Of a stretch of DNA of 64,000 nt, positions 43,177 to 50,926 are shown piece after piece (the stretch's first letter is position 1; each line of letters begins with the position of its first letter). The notes under the pieces were generated by a model, which was given only the letters and a program-made list of their open reading frames with translations, made no database searches and had not been told where the DNA came from. This DNA comes from Xanthocytophaga flava (lineage in GTDB: Bacteria > Bacteroidota > Bacteroidia > Cytophagales > 172606-1). The position numbers and the translations under genes were made by a program. Where the stretch lies: assembly GCF_030068545.1 (NCBI RefSeq), contig NZ_JASJOR010000012.1, positions 186,001 through 250,000 on the forward strand, in the 5' to 3' direction.

Positions 43177-44475
43177 TTATTTTTTTAGTTCGTTCTTATA
43201 AACTTTACCATCTTTCATTACAAATTTAACTTTCTCCAATAGAGTAACATCATCCAGCGGATTTCCTTCTATCGCAATAATATCAGCCCATTTGCCTTTG
43301 GTAATTGAGCCTATACGTTCTTTCCATCCTAATAGATCTGCTGCATTGATAGTCGCTGCCTGAATAGCCTGAATAGGAGTAAGACCATACTTTACCATGT
43401 AATAAAACTGTTTTCCATTCCAGCCATGAGGGTATACACCTGCATCTGTTCCATAGGCTATTTTAACACCTCCTTTTACTGCTTTGGCAAAACTTTCGCG
43501 TTGCGTACGTCCTACCAGTTGTTCTTTGTCCAGAATCTTTTGCGGATAGCCCAAGCGTTTGTATTCACTCATAATGTAATCATCGTTGTAAATGTCGGCA
43601 ACCAGATAAGTACCTTGCTGTTTCATAAGCTGTATTGCTTCAGCATCCAGAAAGCTGCCATGTTCTACAGAGGCTACTCCTGCCCGGATAGCCTGTTTGA
43701 TAGCATCTGTGCCATGAGCATGAGCACAGGTTTTCCGTCCCCACATTTTTGCTTCTTCTACAATGGCTTTCATTTCCTCCAGTGAAAACTGAGGTGCACC
43801 CACACTTTCTTCTTCAGATAACACGCCAGCTCCAGCCCCAAACTTAATTACATCCGCGCCGTATTTGATATTGTACCGTACTTGTTTGCGAAGCGCATCA
43901 ACACCATCGGCTACTCCCATCATTTCTTTGGGTAACTGAAAACTCAGGAAAGGAGAGAATCCATTTAAGTCACCATGACTTCCTGTAGAGCCAATAAATA
44001 AAGTGGCAACCTGCAACCGGGGACCTTCAATTTCACCTGAATTGATAGCATTACGCAGGGCTACATCTATAAAGGCTGCAGCACCCACATCGCGGCAGGT
44101 CGTAAATCCTGCCTGTAATGTGCGTTTGGCATAGATATGGGCTGTTATAGCATAGTCCATAGGCGTTTTGCGAAAAATATCGCCATAATAGTCACCACTC
44201 GGTTGAGAAGTAATGTGGGTATGACAGTCAATCAAACCGGGTAACACTGTAGCATTGCTTAGATCAATAACCTCAGCATTGGCAGGAATAGCCAGTCCCG
44301 TACCTATATTGACAATCGTATTACTATCAATCAGGATAACCTGTTGGTTTAATACCGTACCACTGACTACATCAATGACTTTTCCAGCTTTGATGGCTTT
44401 TAATTTAGACTGAGCTGCAACCAGCTGACAGAAAATAATAGTAAGAGTAAAGAGTAAGATAAACTTTAGCTTCAT
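43177..44475 (-). CDS. Secreted amidohydrolase, paralogue of the upstream one
   Basis: I start at ATG 44475, because the 45 residues before it (from 44610) lack a normal leader, whereas here a clear signal peptide begins (MKLKFILLFTLTIIF). The 432-residue product has the same amidohydrolase plan: LPGLIDCHTHI (His85, His87), AHAHGTD and VEHGSFL, and AYGTDAG, and it ends ADIIAIEGNPLDDVTLLEKV. It differs from the first copy in the replaced residues around the metal site (CHTH for LHVH), so the two may prefer different substrates. It faces away from an AraC gene at its 5' side. Confidence 0.9.
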   Translation of the reverse strand: MKLKFILLFTLTIIFCQLVAAQSKLKAIKAGKVIDVVSGTVLNQQVILIDSNTIVNIGTGLAIPANAEVIDLSNATVLPGLIDCHTHITSQPSGDYYGDIFRKTPMDYAITAHIYAKRTLQAGFTTCRDVGAAAFIDVALRNAINSGEIEGPRLQVATLFIGSTGSHGDLNGFSPFLSFQLPKEMMGVADGVDALRKQVRYNIKYGADVIKFGAGAGVLSEEESVGAPQFSLEEMKAIVEEAKMWGRKTCAHAHGTDAIKQAIRAGVASVEHGSFLDAEAIQLMKQQGTYLVADIYNDDYIMSEYKRLGYPQKILDKEQLVGRTQRESFAKAVKGGVKIAYGTDAGVYPHGWNGKQFYYMVKYGLTPIQAIQAATINAADLLGWKERIGSITKGKWADIIAIEGNPLDDVTLLEKVKFVMKDGKVYKNELKK

Positions 44476-44631
44476 GGAATAAGGTGAGAAAGGATAGCAG
44501 TTGGTTTGTATATTTGAATAAGTAAAGTTAAATGCAGAATTGATAATTGCAACAATGGCAAAAGCCCGGATAATGGATAACACAGGAAATGTATAAGTAT
44601 TACTTGTCATATGAACTAAAAACTGGTTTCT

Positions 44632-45459
44632 ATGTTAGAATCCGTCCTTCATTATATTCACACAAACTTTGACCAGGAGTTATCTTTGGATATCCTGGCC
44701 GAACAGGCAAATTATTCTTCTTTTCATTTTCACAGGCTGTTTAAAGAGCAGATAGGAGAAGCACCTAAACAATACATACTTCGGTTACGGCTAGAGAAAG
44801 CTTGTAAAGACTTGATATTTTATCCTCATAAATCCATTTATGAAATTGCTTTGGATTGTGGATTTAGTTCTGCCTCAGTATTTGCCAGAGCCTTTCGGCG
44901 TAGATACCAGATAAACGCAGAGCAATATCGGGAATTAGAGCTGCAAAAGCTTACACACAATACAACAACTGTCAGTTTATCAAGTGACCAGTTAGAGATA
45001 GTACGAATGGAACGCTTTGTCATTGCATATGAGATTGCATTGCTTGATAAGGAAGAAAATAGTATGCAAGCATTCCGGAATATATATCAATGGGCCGAAG
45101 CAAGGGATATGACAGATCGTTACCCTCACTTTTATGGTGTATTTCTGGATTCGCCAGTTACTACAAAGATGGAGCAATGCCGCTATCTGGCTGGTATACG
45201 TGTATACCCTTCTGAAAATATTCGGTTTACTGAAAAAATGATGGCGTTGGGGGGAGCTAAGCATGCACAGATTCAGATAACAGGAGGTATGTCTGAGGTG
45301 GTGAATTATGCACTTCATTTCAAAAAGCAATGGATTGCTCAGAGCGGATATGAGATTATTCCTGAATCCATAGGCTTTGAAGCTTTTTCTCAATTGGATT
45401 TCAATTTACCTTATGCTTCTCATAACCGTAAGATCTGTATTGCTGTGCAGCCCAAATAG
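44632..45459 (+). CDS. AraC-family regulator with GyrI-like effector domain
   Basis: The 275-residue protein has an N-terminal AraC DNA-binding domain (about 1-105: LSLDILAEQANYSSFHFHRLFKE and IYEIALDCGFSSASVFARAFRR) and a GyrI-like small-molecule-binding domain (about 120-275). This order resembles regulators such as Rob or MarA relatives with ligand-binding domains. The gene is divergent from the amidohydrolase at 43177-44475, so that gene is a likely target. The ligand is unknown. Confidence 0.9.
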   Translation: MLESVLHYIHTNFDQELSLDILAEQANYSSFHFHRLFKEQIGEAPKQYILRLRLEKACKDLIFYPHKSIYEIALDCGFSSASVFARAFRRRYQINAEQYRELELQKLTHNTTTVSLSSDQLEIVRMERFVIAYEIALLDKEENSMQAFRNIYQWAEARDMTDRYPHFYGVFLDSPVTTKMEQCRYLAGIRVYPSENIRFTEKMMALGGAKHAQIQITGGMSEVVNYALHFKKQWIAQSGYEIIPESIGFEAFSQLDFNLPYASHNRKICIAVQPK

Positions 45460-45556
45460 CAAGAAATGCAAACTACTTAGCAAAAAGTGAACAATGCTTC
45501 TCTGTGTCAACCCCTACTTTTGAAGTGTTTATTTACTACTTTAAACCAACAGGACA

Positions 45557-46273
45557 ATGACAACAGAAAGCAAACACGTCATGATAGCCGGTGGTACTTC
45601 CGGAATAGGACTAGCTACTGCAAAGAAACTAATTGAAAAAGGTATCCGGATTACAATTACAGGACGTGATAATGAAAAACTACAGCACGTGTTAACTGAA
45701 TTAGGTCCGCTGGCAAGTGGAGAAGTTGTAGATTCCTCTGATATAACACAATTGCAGGCTTTTATGAAAAAGATAGATCCTATTACAGATCTGGTGATTA
45801 CCGTAAGCGGGGGAAAAGGTATGGGTTTATTTCGGGATCTGGACCTACAACAGTTAAAAGAAGGTTTTGAGGAAAAGCTGTTTCCGCAATTAGCTACCGC
45901 ACAGGCTGCTATCCCATATATTGCCTCTCATGGTAGCATTACATTTGTGTCTGCTGCCAGTTCACAAGCCAAAAGAGAAGGAACAGGTGGTCTGGCGGCT
46001 ATCAATGGCTCACTGGAAATTATGGTTCCTGTGTTAGCCAAAGAACTCAAACCCATTCGGGTAAATGCAGTTTCTCCTGGCGTGATTAATACTCCCTGGT
46101 GGAATTTTTTGCCAGAAGAAACCAAACTGCAAACATTTCAGCAGCTAGCTCAATCAACTCCCGCAGAGAGAGTCGGGCAGCCCGAAGATATTGCAGCCGT
46201 TATTGATACTCTCTTAGGCAATACTTTTATTACAGGGCAAGTGATAACAGTAGATGGAGGGTATAGTCTGTAA
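45557..46273 (+). CDS. SDR-family protein lacking the usual catalytic Tyr-Lys
   Basis: The 238-residue protein has a Rossmann fold with the cofactor-binding GGTSGIGLATA (residues 12-22) and the late NAVSPGVINTPWW and GQVITVDGGY segments of short-chain dehydrogenases. At the place of the catalytic Y-x-x-x-K, however, the sequence reads GGLAAINGSLE (about 144-154), with no Tyr or Lys, though the preceding Ser (about 132) is present. Redox activity is therefore doubtful, or it uses another mechanism. Other SDR branches with this loss are known. The gene ends at a strong bidirectional terminator. Confidence 0.85.
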   Translation: MTTESKHVMIAGGTSGIGLATAKKLIEKGIRITITGRDNEKLQHVLTELGPLASGEVVDSSDITQLQAFMKKIDPITDLVITVSGGKGMGLFRDLDLQQLKEGFEEKLFPQLATAQAAIPYIASHGSITFVSAASSQAKREGTGGLAAINGSLEIMVPVLAKELKPIRVNAVSPGVINTPWWNFLPEETKLQTFQQLAQSTPAERVGQPEDIAAVIDTLLGNTFITGQVITVDGGYSL

Positions 46274-46279
46274 TACTGA

Positions 46280-46318
46280 CAAGAAAAAAGACCTGAGGTG
46301 ATCAGGTCTTTTTTCTTG
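46280..46318. terminator. Strong bidirectional terminator
   Basis: CAAGAAAAAAGACCTGA (46280-46296) pairs perfectly with TCAGGTCTTTTTTCTTG (46302-46318) around a 5-base loop, with T-rich ends on both strands. It lies between the convergent SDR and ferritin-like genes and serves both. Confidence 0.9.
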
Positions 46319-46335
46319 TGAACACGTCTATACGA

Positions 46336-46878
46336 TTATTCTGCCAACGCACGTTGATTCACAAATGATTCTGCAATATCTGTTAATAAGGTATCTGCAT
46401 TTTTTTCTTCCTGTAATGTCTGAGCCAGTAAGGAAGCTGCCGTTTCATAACCTAGCAGACGTGCCAGTGTACGTAATGATCCATATGCAGCGATTTCATA
46501 GTGTTCCACTTTTTGAGAAGCGATGATAATACCTGCATCCCGGGTAAGTGTGCCTTCGATTGTTTCATCAATGAGTTCGTTGCCTTCTTCGAGCAAGCCT
46601 TTCATGGCTTCACAGGTAACTTCAGAAGGTGTTTCATTGATTGAGCTGAATACTTGTTCCAGACGGCGTACATGGCCACGGGTTTCCTCTAAGTGTCTGG
46701 TAATTGCAGTCTTAAGATCATTGGTGGTTGCAGCTTCTGCCATAGCTGGTAGTGTGTTCACCAATTTGTTCTCTGCATAATAAATGTCTCTTAATTCTTC
46801 AAGAAATAATTCGCGAAGTGATTCAACATTATCTGAACCAGAAAAGAAGTTTTTTACGGAATCTCCAAAAGAAGCCAT
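46336..46878 (-). CDS. YciF/DUF892-family ferritin-like protein
   Basis: The 180-residue protein is all-helical and matches the DUF892 ferritin-like family: LFLEELRDIYYAENKLVNTLP (with the first metal Glu, about residue 27), RHLEETRGHVRRLEQVF (Glu and His) and the later KVEHYEIAAYGSL helix. Family members are general-stress proteins that may bind iron or oxygen. It has no signal peptide. It ends at a shared terminator and stands alone. Confidence 0.9.
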   Translation of the reverse strand: MASFGDSVKNFFSGSDNVESLRELFLEELRDIYYAENKLVNTLPAMAEAATTNDLKTAITRHLEETRGHVRRLEQVFSSINETPSEVTCEAMKGLLEEGNELIDETIEGTLTRDAGIIIASQKVEHYEIAAYGSLRTLARLLGYETAASLLAQTLQEEKNADTLLTDIAESFVNQRALAE

Positions 46879-47120
46879 ATTGAAATAGGATTAAAAGGTT
46901 TGTGTTAAAAAGAAAAGTTGTGTGCAAACCTGCCAAACATTTGTGCCAGTGGCAGGGTGATAGGAGAGAGTGTTGGCATTACTTTTTACCTGCCGCATTC
47001 CGTTGAATTAGCTTCCCGTTGGGGTGTTTTATACGCACTATATAGTTGGTAATTAGTTGATAATCAAAATTTTATCTGTATAAATGCTATGAAGGAGATA
47101 AAGGTGTGGAAGTATAATCT

Positions 47121-47552
47121 TTACTTCTGACTAAAGCGAATTGGTAAGCTGCATCGCATTCCCTGTAGTTGTGTTTCGTCGGGATTTTCTGGGTAGATCC
47201 AGTTAGGCATGAGTTTGATAACTCGTATGGCTTCTGCGTCAAAATCAGGGGTCAGACCTTTAGCTATTCCAGGCTCTACAATACTGCCATCTGGTTTGAT
47301 TAGAAAGTTAACAAATACAACTCCTCCTATATCTGTCTTATTAGAAGGCCACTGGAGATTTTTCTTAAAGAAGCTATGCATGGCTTGCACACCTCCTGGA
47401 AATTCAGGCATTACTTGTGGGTAAAGTAGACAAACAATTGCTGTATCCTCATCTAGCGTGTTGTCCTTCTTATCGAATTGCGGTTGTATCCTTTCCTTAT
47501 TGATGGAGCAGGATATCAAAATAAGGAGTATAAACAGTATACTTTTTCTCAT
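47121..47552 (-). CDS. TonB C-terminal-domain lipoprotein, array member 1
   Basis: This 143-residue protein has the lipobox LISC (Cys15) and a TonB C-terminal domain: PEFPGGVQAMHSFFKKNLQWP, GGVVFVNFLIKPDGSI, GLTPDFDAEAIRVIKLMPNW and a final LPIRF. It belongs to the PDFD subtype, in which PDFDAEA replaces the GYGCDEEV of the other subtype. It lacks the cytoplasmic start, membrane helix and Pro-rich linker of a standard TonB, so it cannot pair with ExbB in the usual way. It is the last gene of the array, 19 bases after the next copy. Confidence 0.85.
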   Translation of the reverse strand: MRKSILFILLILISCSINKERIQPQFDKKDNTLDEDTAIVCLLYPQVMPEFPGGVQAMHSFFKKNLQWPSNKTDIGGVVFVNFLIKPDGSIVEPGIAKGLTPDFDAEAIRVIKLMPNWIYPENPDETQLQGMRCSLPIRFSQK

Positions 47553-47571
47553 AAAATATAAGTAGCAGAGG

Positions 47572-48084
47572 TTACTTCTTCTTCCCAGAAAGAACGAAGC
47601 TGATAGGTAGACTATATGGACTTGATATGTTGCGTCCTCCTGAAGATGCAGGTTTCCATTTAGGCATCAGTTTAATAATGCGTATAACTTCTTCATCACA
47701 ACCATAGCCAATACCTCTCTTTACTTTAATCTCGTCAATAGTGCCATCTATAGTAATAATAAAATGTATATATACAACACCTTCTATTTTTAATTTCTTA
47801 GCAACTTCCGGATAGTGTAAGTTATTTTGTAGAAACTCGCGTAATTTGGGAATTCCTCCCGGAAACTCAGGCAGTTGTCCAAACCATGTAATTATGCGTG
47901 TTTCTTCATTTGCCTCAGATAAAGCTATTTTATCAGCGATAAATAAGCTATCTATGGAAGGAGGATCTTCTGCAGTAGCTGTAAATGTTAGAGCCTGTAT
48001 TTTTCCAGAAACTTTTGGTTTTGACTGTTGAGCAAAGCAGACACCACAATTCAAAAGGAAAAGGAAGAATAGAGATTTTTTCAT
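47572..48084 (-). CDS. TonB C-terminal-domain secreted protein, array member 2
   Basis: The 170-residue precursor has a cleavable signal peptide (ending CFAQ, about 19) and a TonB C-terminal domain of the GCDEE subtype: PEFPGGIPKLREFLQNNLHYP, YIHFIITIDGTIDEI, GIGYGCDEEVIRIIKLMPKW, then YSLPISF. With no membrane anchor it should be free in the periplasm. The N-terminal 65 residues form a short linker. It sits between copies 1 and 3 of the array. Confidence 0.85.
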   Translation of the reverse strand: MKKSLFFLFLLNCGVCFAQQSKPKVSGKIQALTFTATAEDPPSIDSLFIADKIALSEANEETRIITWFGQLPEFPGGIPKLREFLQNNLHYPEVAKKLKIEGVVYIHFIITIDGTIDEIKVKRGIGYGCDEEVIRIIKLMPKWKPASSGGRNISSPYSLPISFVLSGKKK

Positions 48085-48148
48085 AGGAAGATTCTGTTAC
48101 CTGTTAGGTAGATGCAGAGAACTTCCTTTTTCCATAATCTAATACTGA

Positions 48149-48613
48149 TTAGTTGGGAGAGTTTGATGACAATATAAAACGAATAGGTAATGTATACTCT
48201 TGGGCTATTATTTCACCATATGATTTCCCTGGTTTCCATTTAGGCATATGCTGAACAACGCGTACGGCTTCTGCATCAAAATCCGGATGTATTCCTTTTA
48301 TTACTTCAATGTTGCTAATACTGCCATCCGTATTGACAAGAAATCGGACATATACAATTCCACTAGCATCCGCGGTGGTAGTTGGCCACCTGAGATTTTG
48401 ATGTAAGTACGGACCTAATTCCCATATACCTCCAGGAAATTCGGGTCTTTGCTCTATAAAGCAGCCCCAGAACGCTACTGAATCTGTAGACACTGTAGTA
48501 TCTATGGTAGACTCTTCTTTCTGGGTTGAAGAAATGAATGGCTCATGATTAACACAGGATGAGAGAGTTGTCAGAAATAGAAAGAGTATGAACTTGACTA
48601 TTTGAGAAACCAT
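48149..48613 (-). CDS. TonB C-terminal-domain lipoprotein, array member 3
   Basis: I start at ATG 48613 (154 residues), which gives a normal leader with the lipobox LSSC (about Cys20). A longer frame would overlap the upstream copy by 46 bases. The TonB C-terminal domain is of the PDFD subtype: PEFPGGIWELGPYLHQNLRWP, GIVYVRFLVNTDGSI, GIHPDFDAEAVRVVQHMPKW and LPIRF. It is five bases from copy 4 and is therefore translationally linked to it. Confidence 0.85.
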   Translation of the reverse strand: MVSQIVKFILFLFLTTLSSCVNHEPFISSTQKEESTIDTTVSTDSVAFWGCFIEQRPEFPGGIWELGPYLHQNLRWPTTTADASGIVYVRFLVNTDGSISNIEVIKGIHPDFDAEAVRVVQHMPKWKPGKSYGEIIAQEYTLPIRFILSSNSPN

Positions 48614-48618
48614 ACGAA

Positions 48619-49155
48619 TTACTTTGTAAGTGTGGAGAAACTTATAGGCAGAGTATAGCGACACGATACATTACGATGATTGAACTGTGCTGGTTTCCAG
48701 TTAGGCATGAGTTGAATCACTCGTAGGGCTTCTTTATCAAAGTCTGGCCCTATTCCTTTTAATACATGGATGTCTTCGAGGTGACCATCTTGTTGAACCC
48801 AAAAAGTAACGTATCCTACTCCACTTATATCAGATAAAGTGTGTGGATACTTCAGATGCTTTTGTATGAATGATTCCATTGCTTTTTTTCCACCAGGAAA
48901 TTCAGGGAGAGTATCTACTACATAGCATTCGCTGTAAGAATGTCTATCTCTATTTAATTCTGCCAGATAATCCACCTGATAATCTGAATCAGAAACAAGA
49001 AGATCTTCTGTTTTTTCATCCACTAACAATGTATCTGTTACCTTTTTCTGAGAAGCTATAGGAGAGGATTCATTCTTACAACCTGACAATAACACAATAC
49101 CTAGAATGCAAAAGATACAATATGTGGATAGTTGCATTAGTGGTCGTTTCATCAT
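48619..49155 (-). CDS. TonB C-terminal-domain lipoprotein, array member 4
   Basis: The 178-residue precursor (a second ATG follows the first) carries the lipobox LSGC, about Cys26, an Asp/Ser/Glu-rich linker of about 60 residues, and the TonB domain PEFPGGKKAMESFIQKHLKYP, GVGYVTFWVQQDGHL, GIGPDFDKEALRVIQLMPNW, ending TLPISF. It is of the PDFD subtype. It follows copy 5 after 14 bases. Confidence 0.85.
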   Translation of the reverse strand: MMKRPLMQLSTYCIFCILGIVLLSGCKNESSPIASQKKVTDTLLVDEKTEDLLVSDSDYQVDYLAELNRDRHSYSECYVVDTLPEFPGGKKAMESFIQKHLKYPHTLSDISGVGYVTFWVQQDGHLEDIHVLKGIGPDFDKEALRVIQLMPNWKPAQFNHRNVSCRYTLPISFSTLTK

Positions 49156-49169
49156 ACTTGCTCTTTTGT

Positions 49170-49625
49170 TTATTTCCGGGCTATTCTGGTAGACTTAAAC
49201 TCAATAGGCAGAATGTAATTTACATCAATAGGGTGGCCTCCCTGAAGAGCAGGTTCCCAAACTGGCATATGTCTGACTAATCGTACTACTTCCTCATCAC
49301 ATCTATAGCCCAATCCTTTAATTACTTTTATATCCTGAAGCAGACCCTTGTCTCCTACAGTAAAGCTAACATATACTTTTCCTGTAACTTCGGCTTTTAG
49401 TGCTTCTGGTGGAGATTGCAGATTATCTGTAATGAATTGTTTCAATCCTTCTTCTCCACCCGGAAATTGTGGTGCTCGTTCGGAAAGTTTCGAATCAATG
49501 GTTGTGGTTTTATGAAGAGTAGGAAAATGTGTCTGATGAGAGTTAAATACTGTAACGTCTGTTTCTTTGTGAAAATCACAAGCTGTAAGAATAATTAGTA
49601 AGATTACAGATGTATATTTTTGCAT
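49170..49625 (-). CDS. TonB C-terminal-domain lipoprotein, array member 5
   Basis: I start at ATG 49625, giving 151 residues and a leader with lipobox LTAC (Cys16), because the extra 55 residues of the longer frame overlap the upstream copy and do not look like a leader. The domain reads PQFPGGEEGLKQFITDNLQSP, GKVYVSFTVGDKGLL, GLGYRCDEEVVRLVRHMPVW and ILPIEF. It is of the GCDEE subtype yet lipidated, unlike the other GCDEE copies. Confidence 0.83.
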   Translation of the reverse strand: MQKYTSVILLIILTACDFHKETDVTVFNSHQTHFPTLHKTTTIDSKLSERAPQFPGGEEGLKQFITDNLQSPPEALKAEVTGKVYVSFTVGDKGLLQDIKVIKGLGYRCDEEVVRLVRHMPVWEPALQGGHPIDVNYILPIEFKSTRIARK

Positions 49626-49689
49626 ACACAAAATGCTGCTTTTAGTTGTTTTGCTATCTTCTATATGAATTGAATAGTAATGAAAAGCC

Positions 49690-50130
49690 TTATATGGCAA
49701 GATAGAAGCTGATAGGTAGAATATATTTAATAGCCGTATTTCTTCCATTTTGTTGTGCAGGAACCCATTGTGGTATAAGATTAAGTACACGCACTACCTC
49801 CTCATCACATCCATACCCTAAGCCTTGTAAAATCTGAGGGGATTTGATAAATCCTTTCTCATCTATTATAAAACCAGCATAGATTGTTCCCTGAACTTTG
49901 TTATTCCTTGCCAGAGCAGGATATCTGAGATTTTTTTGAATAAGAGTATATAATGCAGAGATACCCTCCGGATATTGAGCAAGTTGCGCTGTCCAGAAAA
50001 GAGGTTGCTCACAATTCAGTGGCTGTAACGTTTTTGGGATTGACGTATTTAATTTGCTCTGTTTAACCTGAGCATAATTTGGAATCGAGAGAAGAAAAAT
50101 AGAAAAGAGAATAACTATTGCCTTGTACAT
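49690..50130 (-). CDS. TonB C-terminal-domain secreted protein, array member 6
   Basis: I start at ATG 50130 (146 residues), where a standard signal peptide begins (MYKAIVILFSIFLLSI, cleaved about NYAQ). The TonB domain begins with a variant: AQYPEGISALYTLIQKNLRYP (Y for the usual F in the FPGG motif, and E for G), then GTIYAGFIIDEKGFI, GLGYGCDEEVVRVLNLIPQW and ILPISFY. The changed FPGG motif is worth noting. It is 64 bases after copy 5. Confidence 0.82.
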   Translation of the reverse strand: MYKAIVILFSIFLLSIPNYAQVKQSKLNTSIPKTLQPLNCEQPLFWTAQLAQYPEGISALYTLIQKNLRYPALARNNKVQGTIYAGFIIDEKGFIKSPQILQGLGYGCDEEVVRVLNLIPQWVPAQQNGRNTAIKYILPISFYLAI

Positions 50131-50203
50131 AAAGCAGTATTTTCTGCTTTGATGCACAAGACATCTTTTTTCCATAACAGCAAATGAAAATTTCTGTTAT
50201 TAT

Positions 50204-50392
50204 TTACCTATAACTTATTGTCCAGAGCCAAAAACAGATGGGAAACGAATATCTGACAGACACTTTTTGATTGTTTTGAAAACCTGACTACCATTTCGGC
50301 ATGATTTTAAGTACACGAGCCACTTCCTCGTCGCAACTATATCTTATGTCGGTTAAAAAGTTTTCATAGGAAATAATAAGAATAACCCTCAT
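50204..50392 (-). pseudogene. Decayed TonB C-terminal-domain copy, array member 7
   Basis: On the minus strand from ATG 50392 the sequence reads MRVILIISYENFLTDIRYS, then CDEEVARVLKIMPKW, then a TAG at 50290-50288, and past the stop SGFQNNQKVSVRYSFPICF. That is the TonB-domain pattern of the neighbours (GCDEEVxRVLKxMPKW, then YxLPIxF). Relative to them, about six codons before YSCDEE are missing and the N-terminal half is absent. It is the remnant of a further copy of the array. Confidence 0.8.
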
Positions 50393-50441
50393 TGCTGGCT
50401 AGGGCTATAAGAGGGATTTTCAGATATTATGAAAGAACTAA

Positions 50442-50852
50442 CTATTTACGTGTTAACCCAAAATTGACTGGTATAGCAAATCTTACTGGTACTGGTTGGC
50501 CATTTAGAATACCTGGGCTCCATGTTGGCATAAGCCTAAGCACTCTAAGAACTTCTTGATCACACCCATACCCGATTCCTTTGGCAATAAAAAGATTCTG
50601 GATGGTTCCATCTTTTCCAATGACAAATGATGCGAAAACTGTTCCTGTTACATTGGCTTTAAGAGCTTCTTCAGGATAGTTTAAATTCTTTTCTATAAAC
50701 TTGCTCAATTTTGGAATCCCTCCCGGAAATTCAGGCATGTGATCTACAAAAAGATATACACTGTCACTGGTTGATTCTGTTGGAGTCTTAGTCTGGGCAG
50801 AAATACAGGTAATAGTACTCAGAGAGATAATAAGAGTATAAATATACTTCAT
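50442..50852 (-). CDS. TonB C-terminal-domain secreted protein, array member 8
   Basis: From ATG 50852 (136 residues; an in-frame ATG lies 9 bases earlier) a leader ends TCISAQ, which could be either a signal peptidase I site or a lipobox with Cys16. The domain is of the GCDEE subtype: PEFPGGIPKLSKFIEKNLNYP, GTVFASFVIGKDGTI, GIGYGCDQEVLRVLRLMPTW, then FAIPVNF. It is the first gene of the array on the minus strand and follows manC after a hairpin. Confidence 0.85.
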   Translation of the reverse strand: MKYIYTLIISLSTITCISAQTKTPTESTSDSVYLFVDHMPEFPGGIPKLSKFIEKNLNYPEEALKANVTGTVFASFVIGKDGTIQNLFIAKGIGYGCDQEVLRVLRLMPTWSPGILNGQPVPVRFAIPVNFGLTRK

Positions 50853-50866
50853 AATAGACATAAAAT

Positions 50867-50891
50867 TACCCTCATGTTAAGCATGAGGGTA
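50867..50891 (-). terminator. Terminator between manC and the TonB-domain array
   Basis: TACCCTCATG (50867-50876) pairs perfectly with CATGAGGGTA (50882-50891) around a 5-base loop. On the minus strand it is followed by ATTTTATG, so it can end the manC transcript just before the array, though the T run is short. Some readthrough could feed the array. Confidence 0.6.
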
Positions 50892-50926
50892 GGTATAGAA
50901 GATTAAATAGTAAGCAATTGTGTTAA

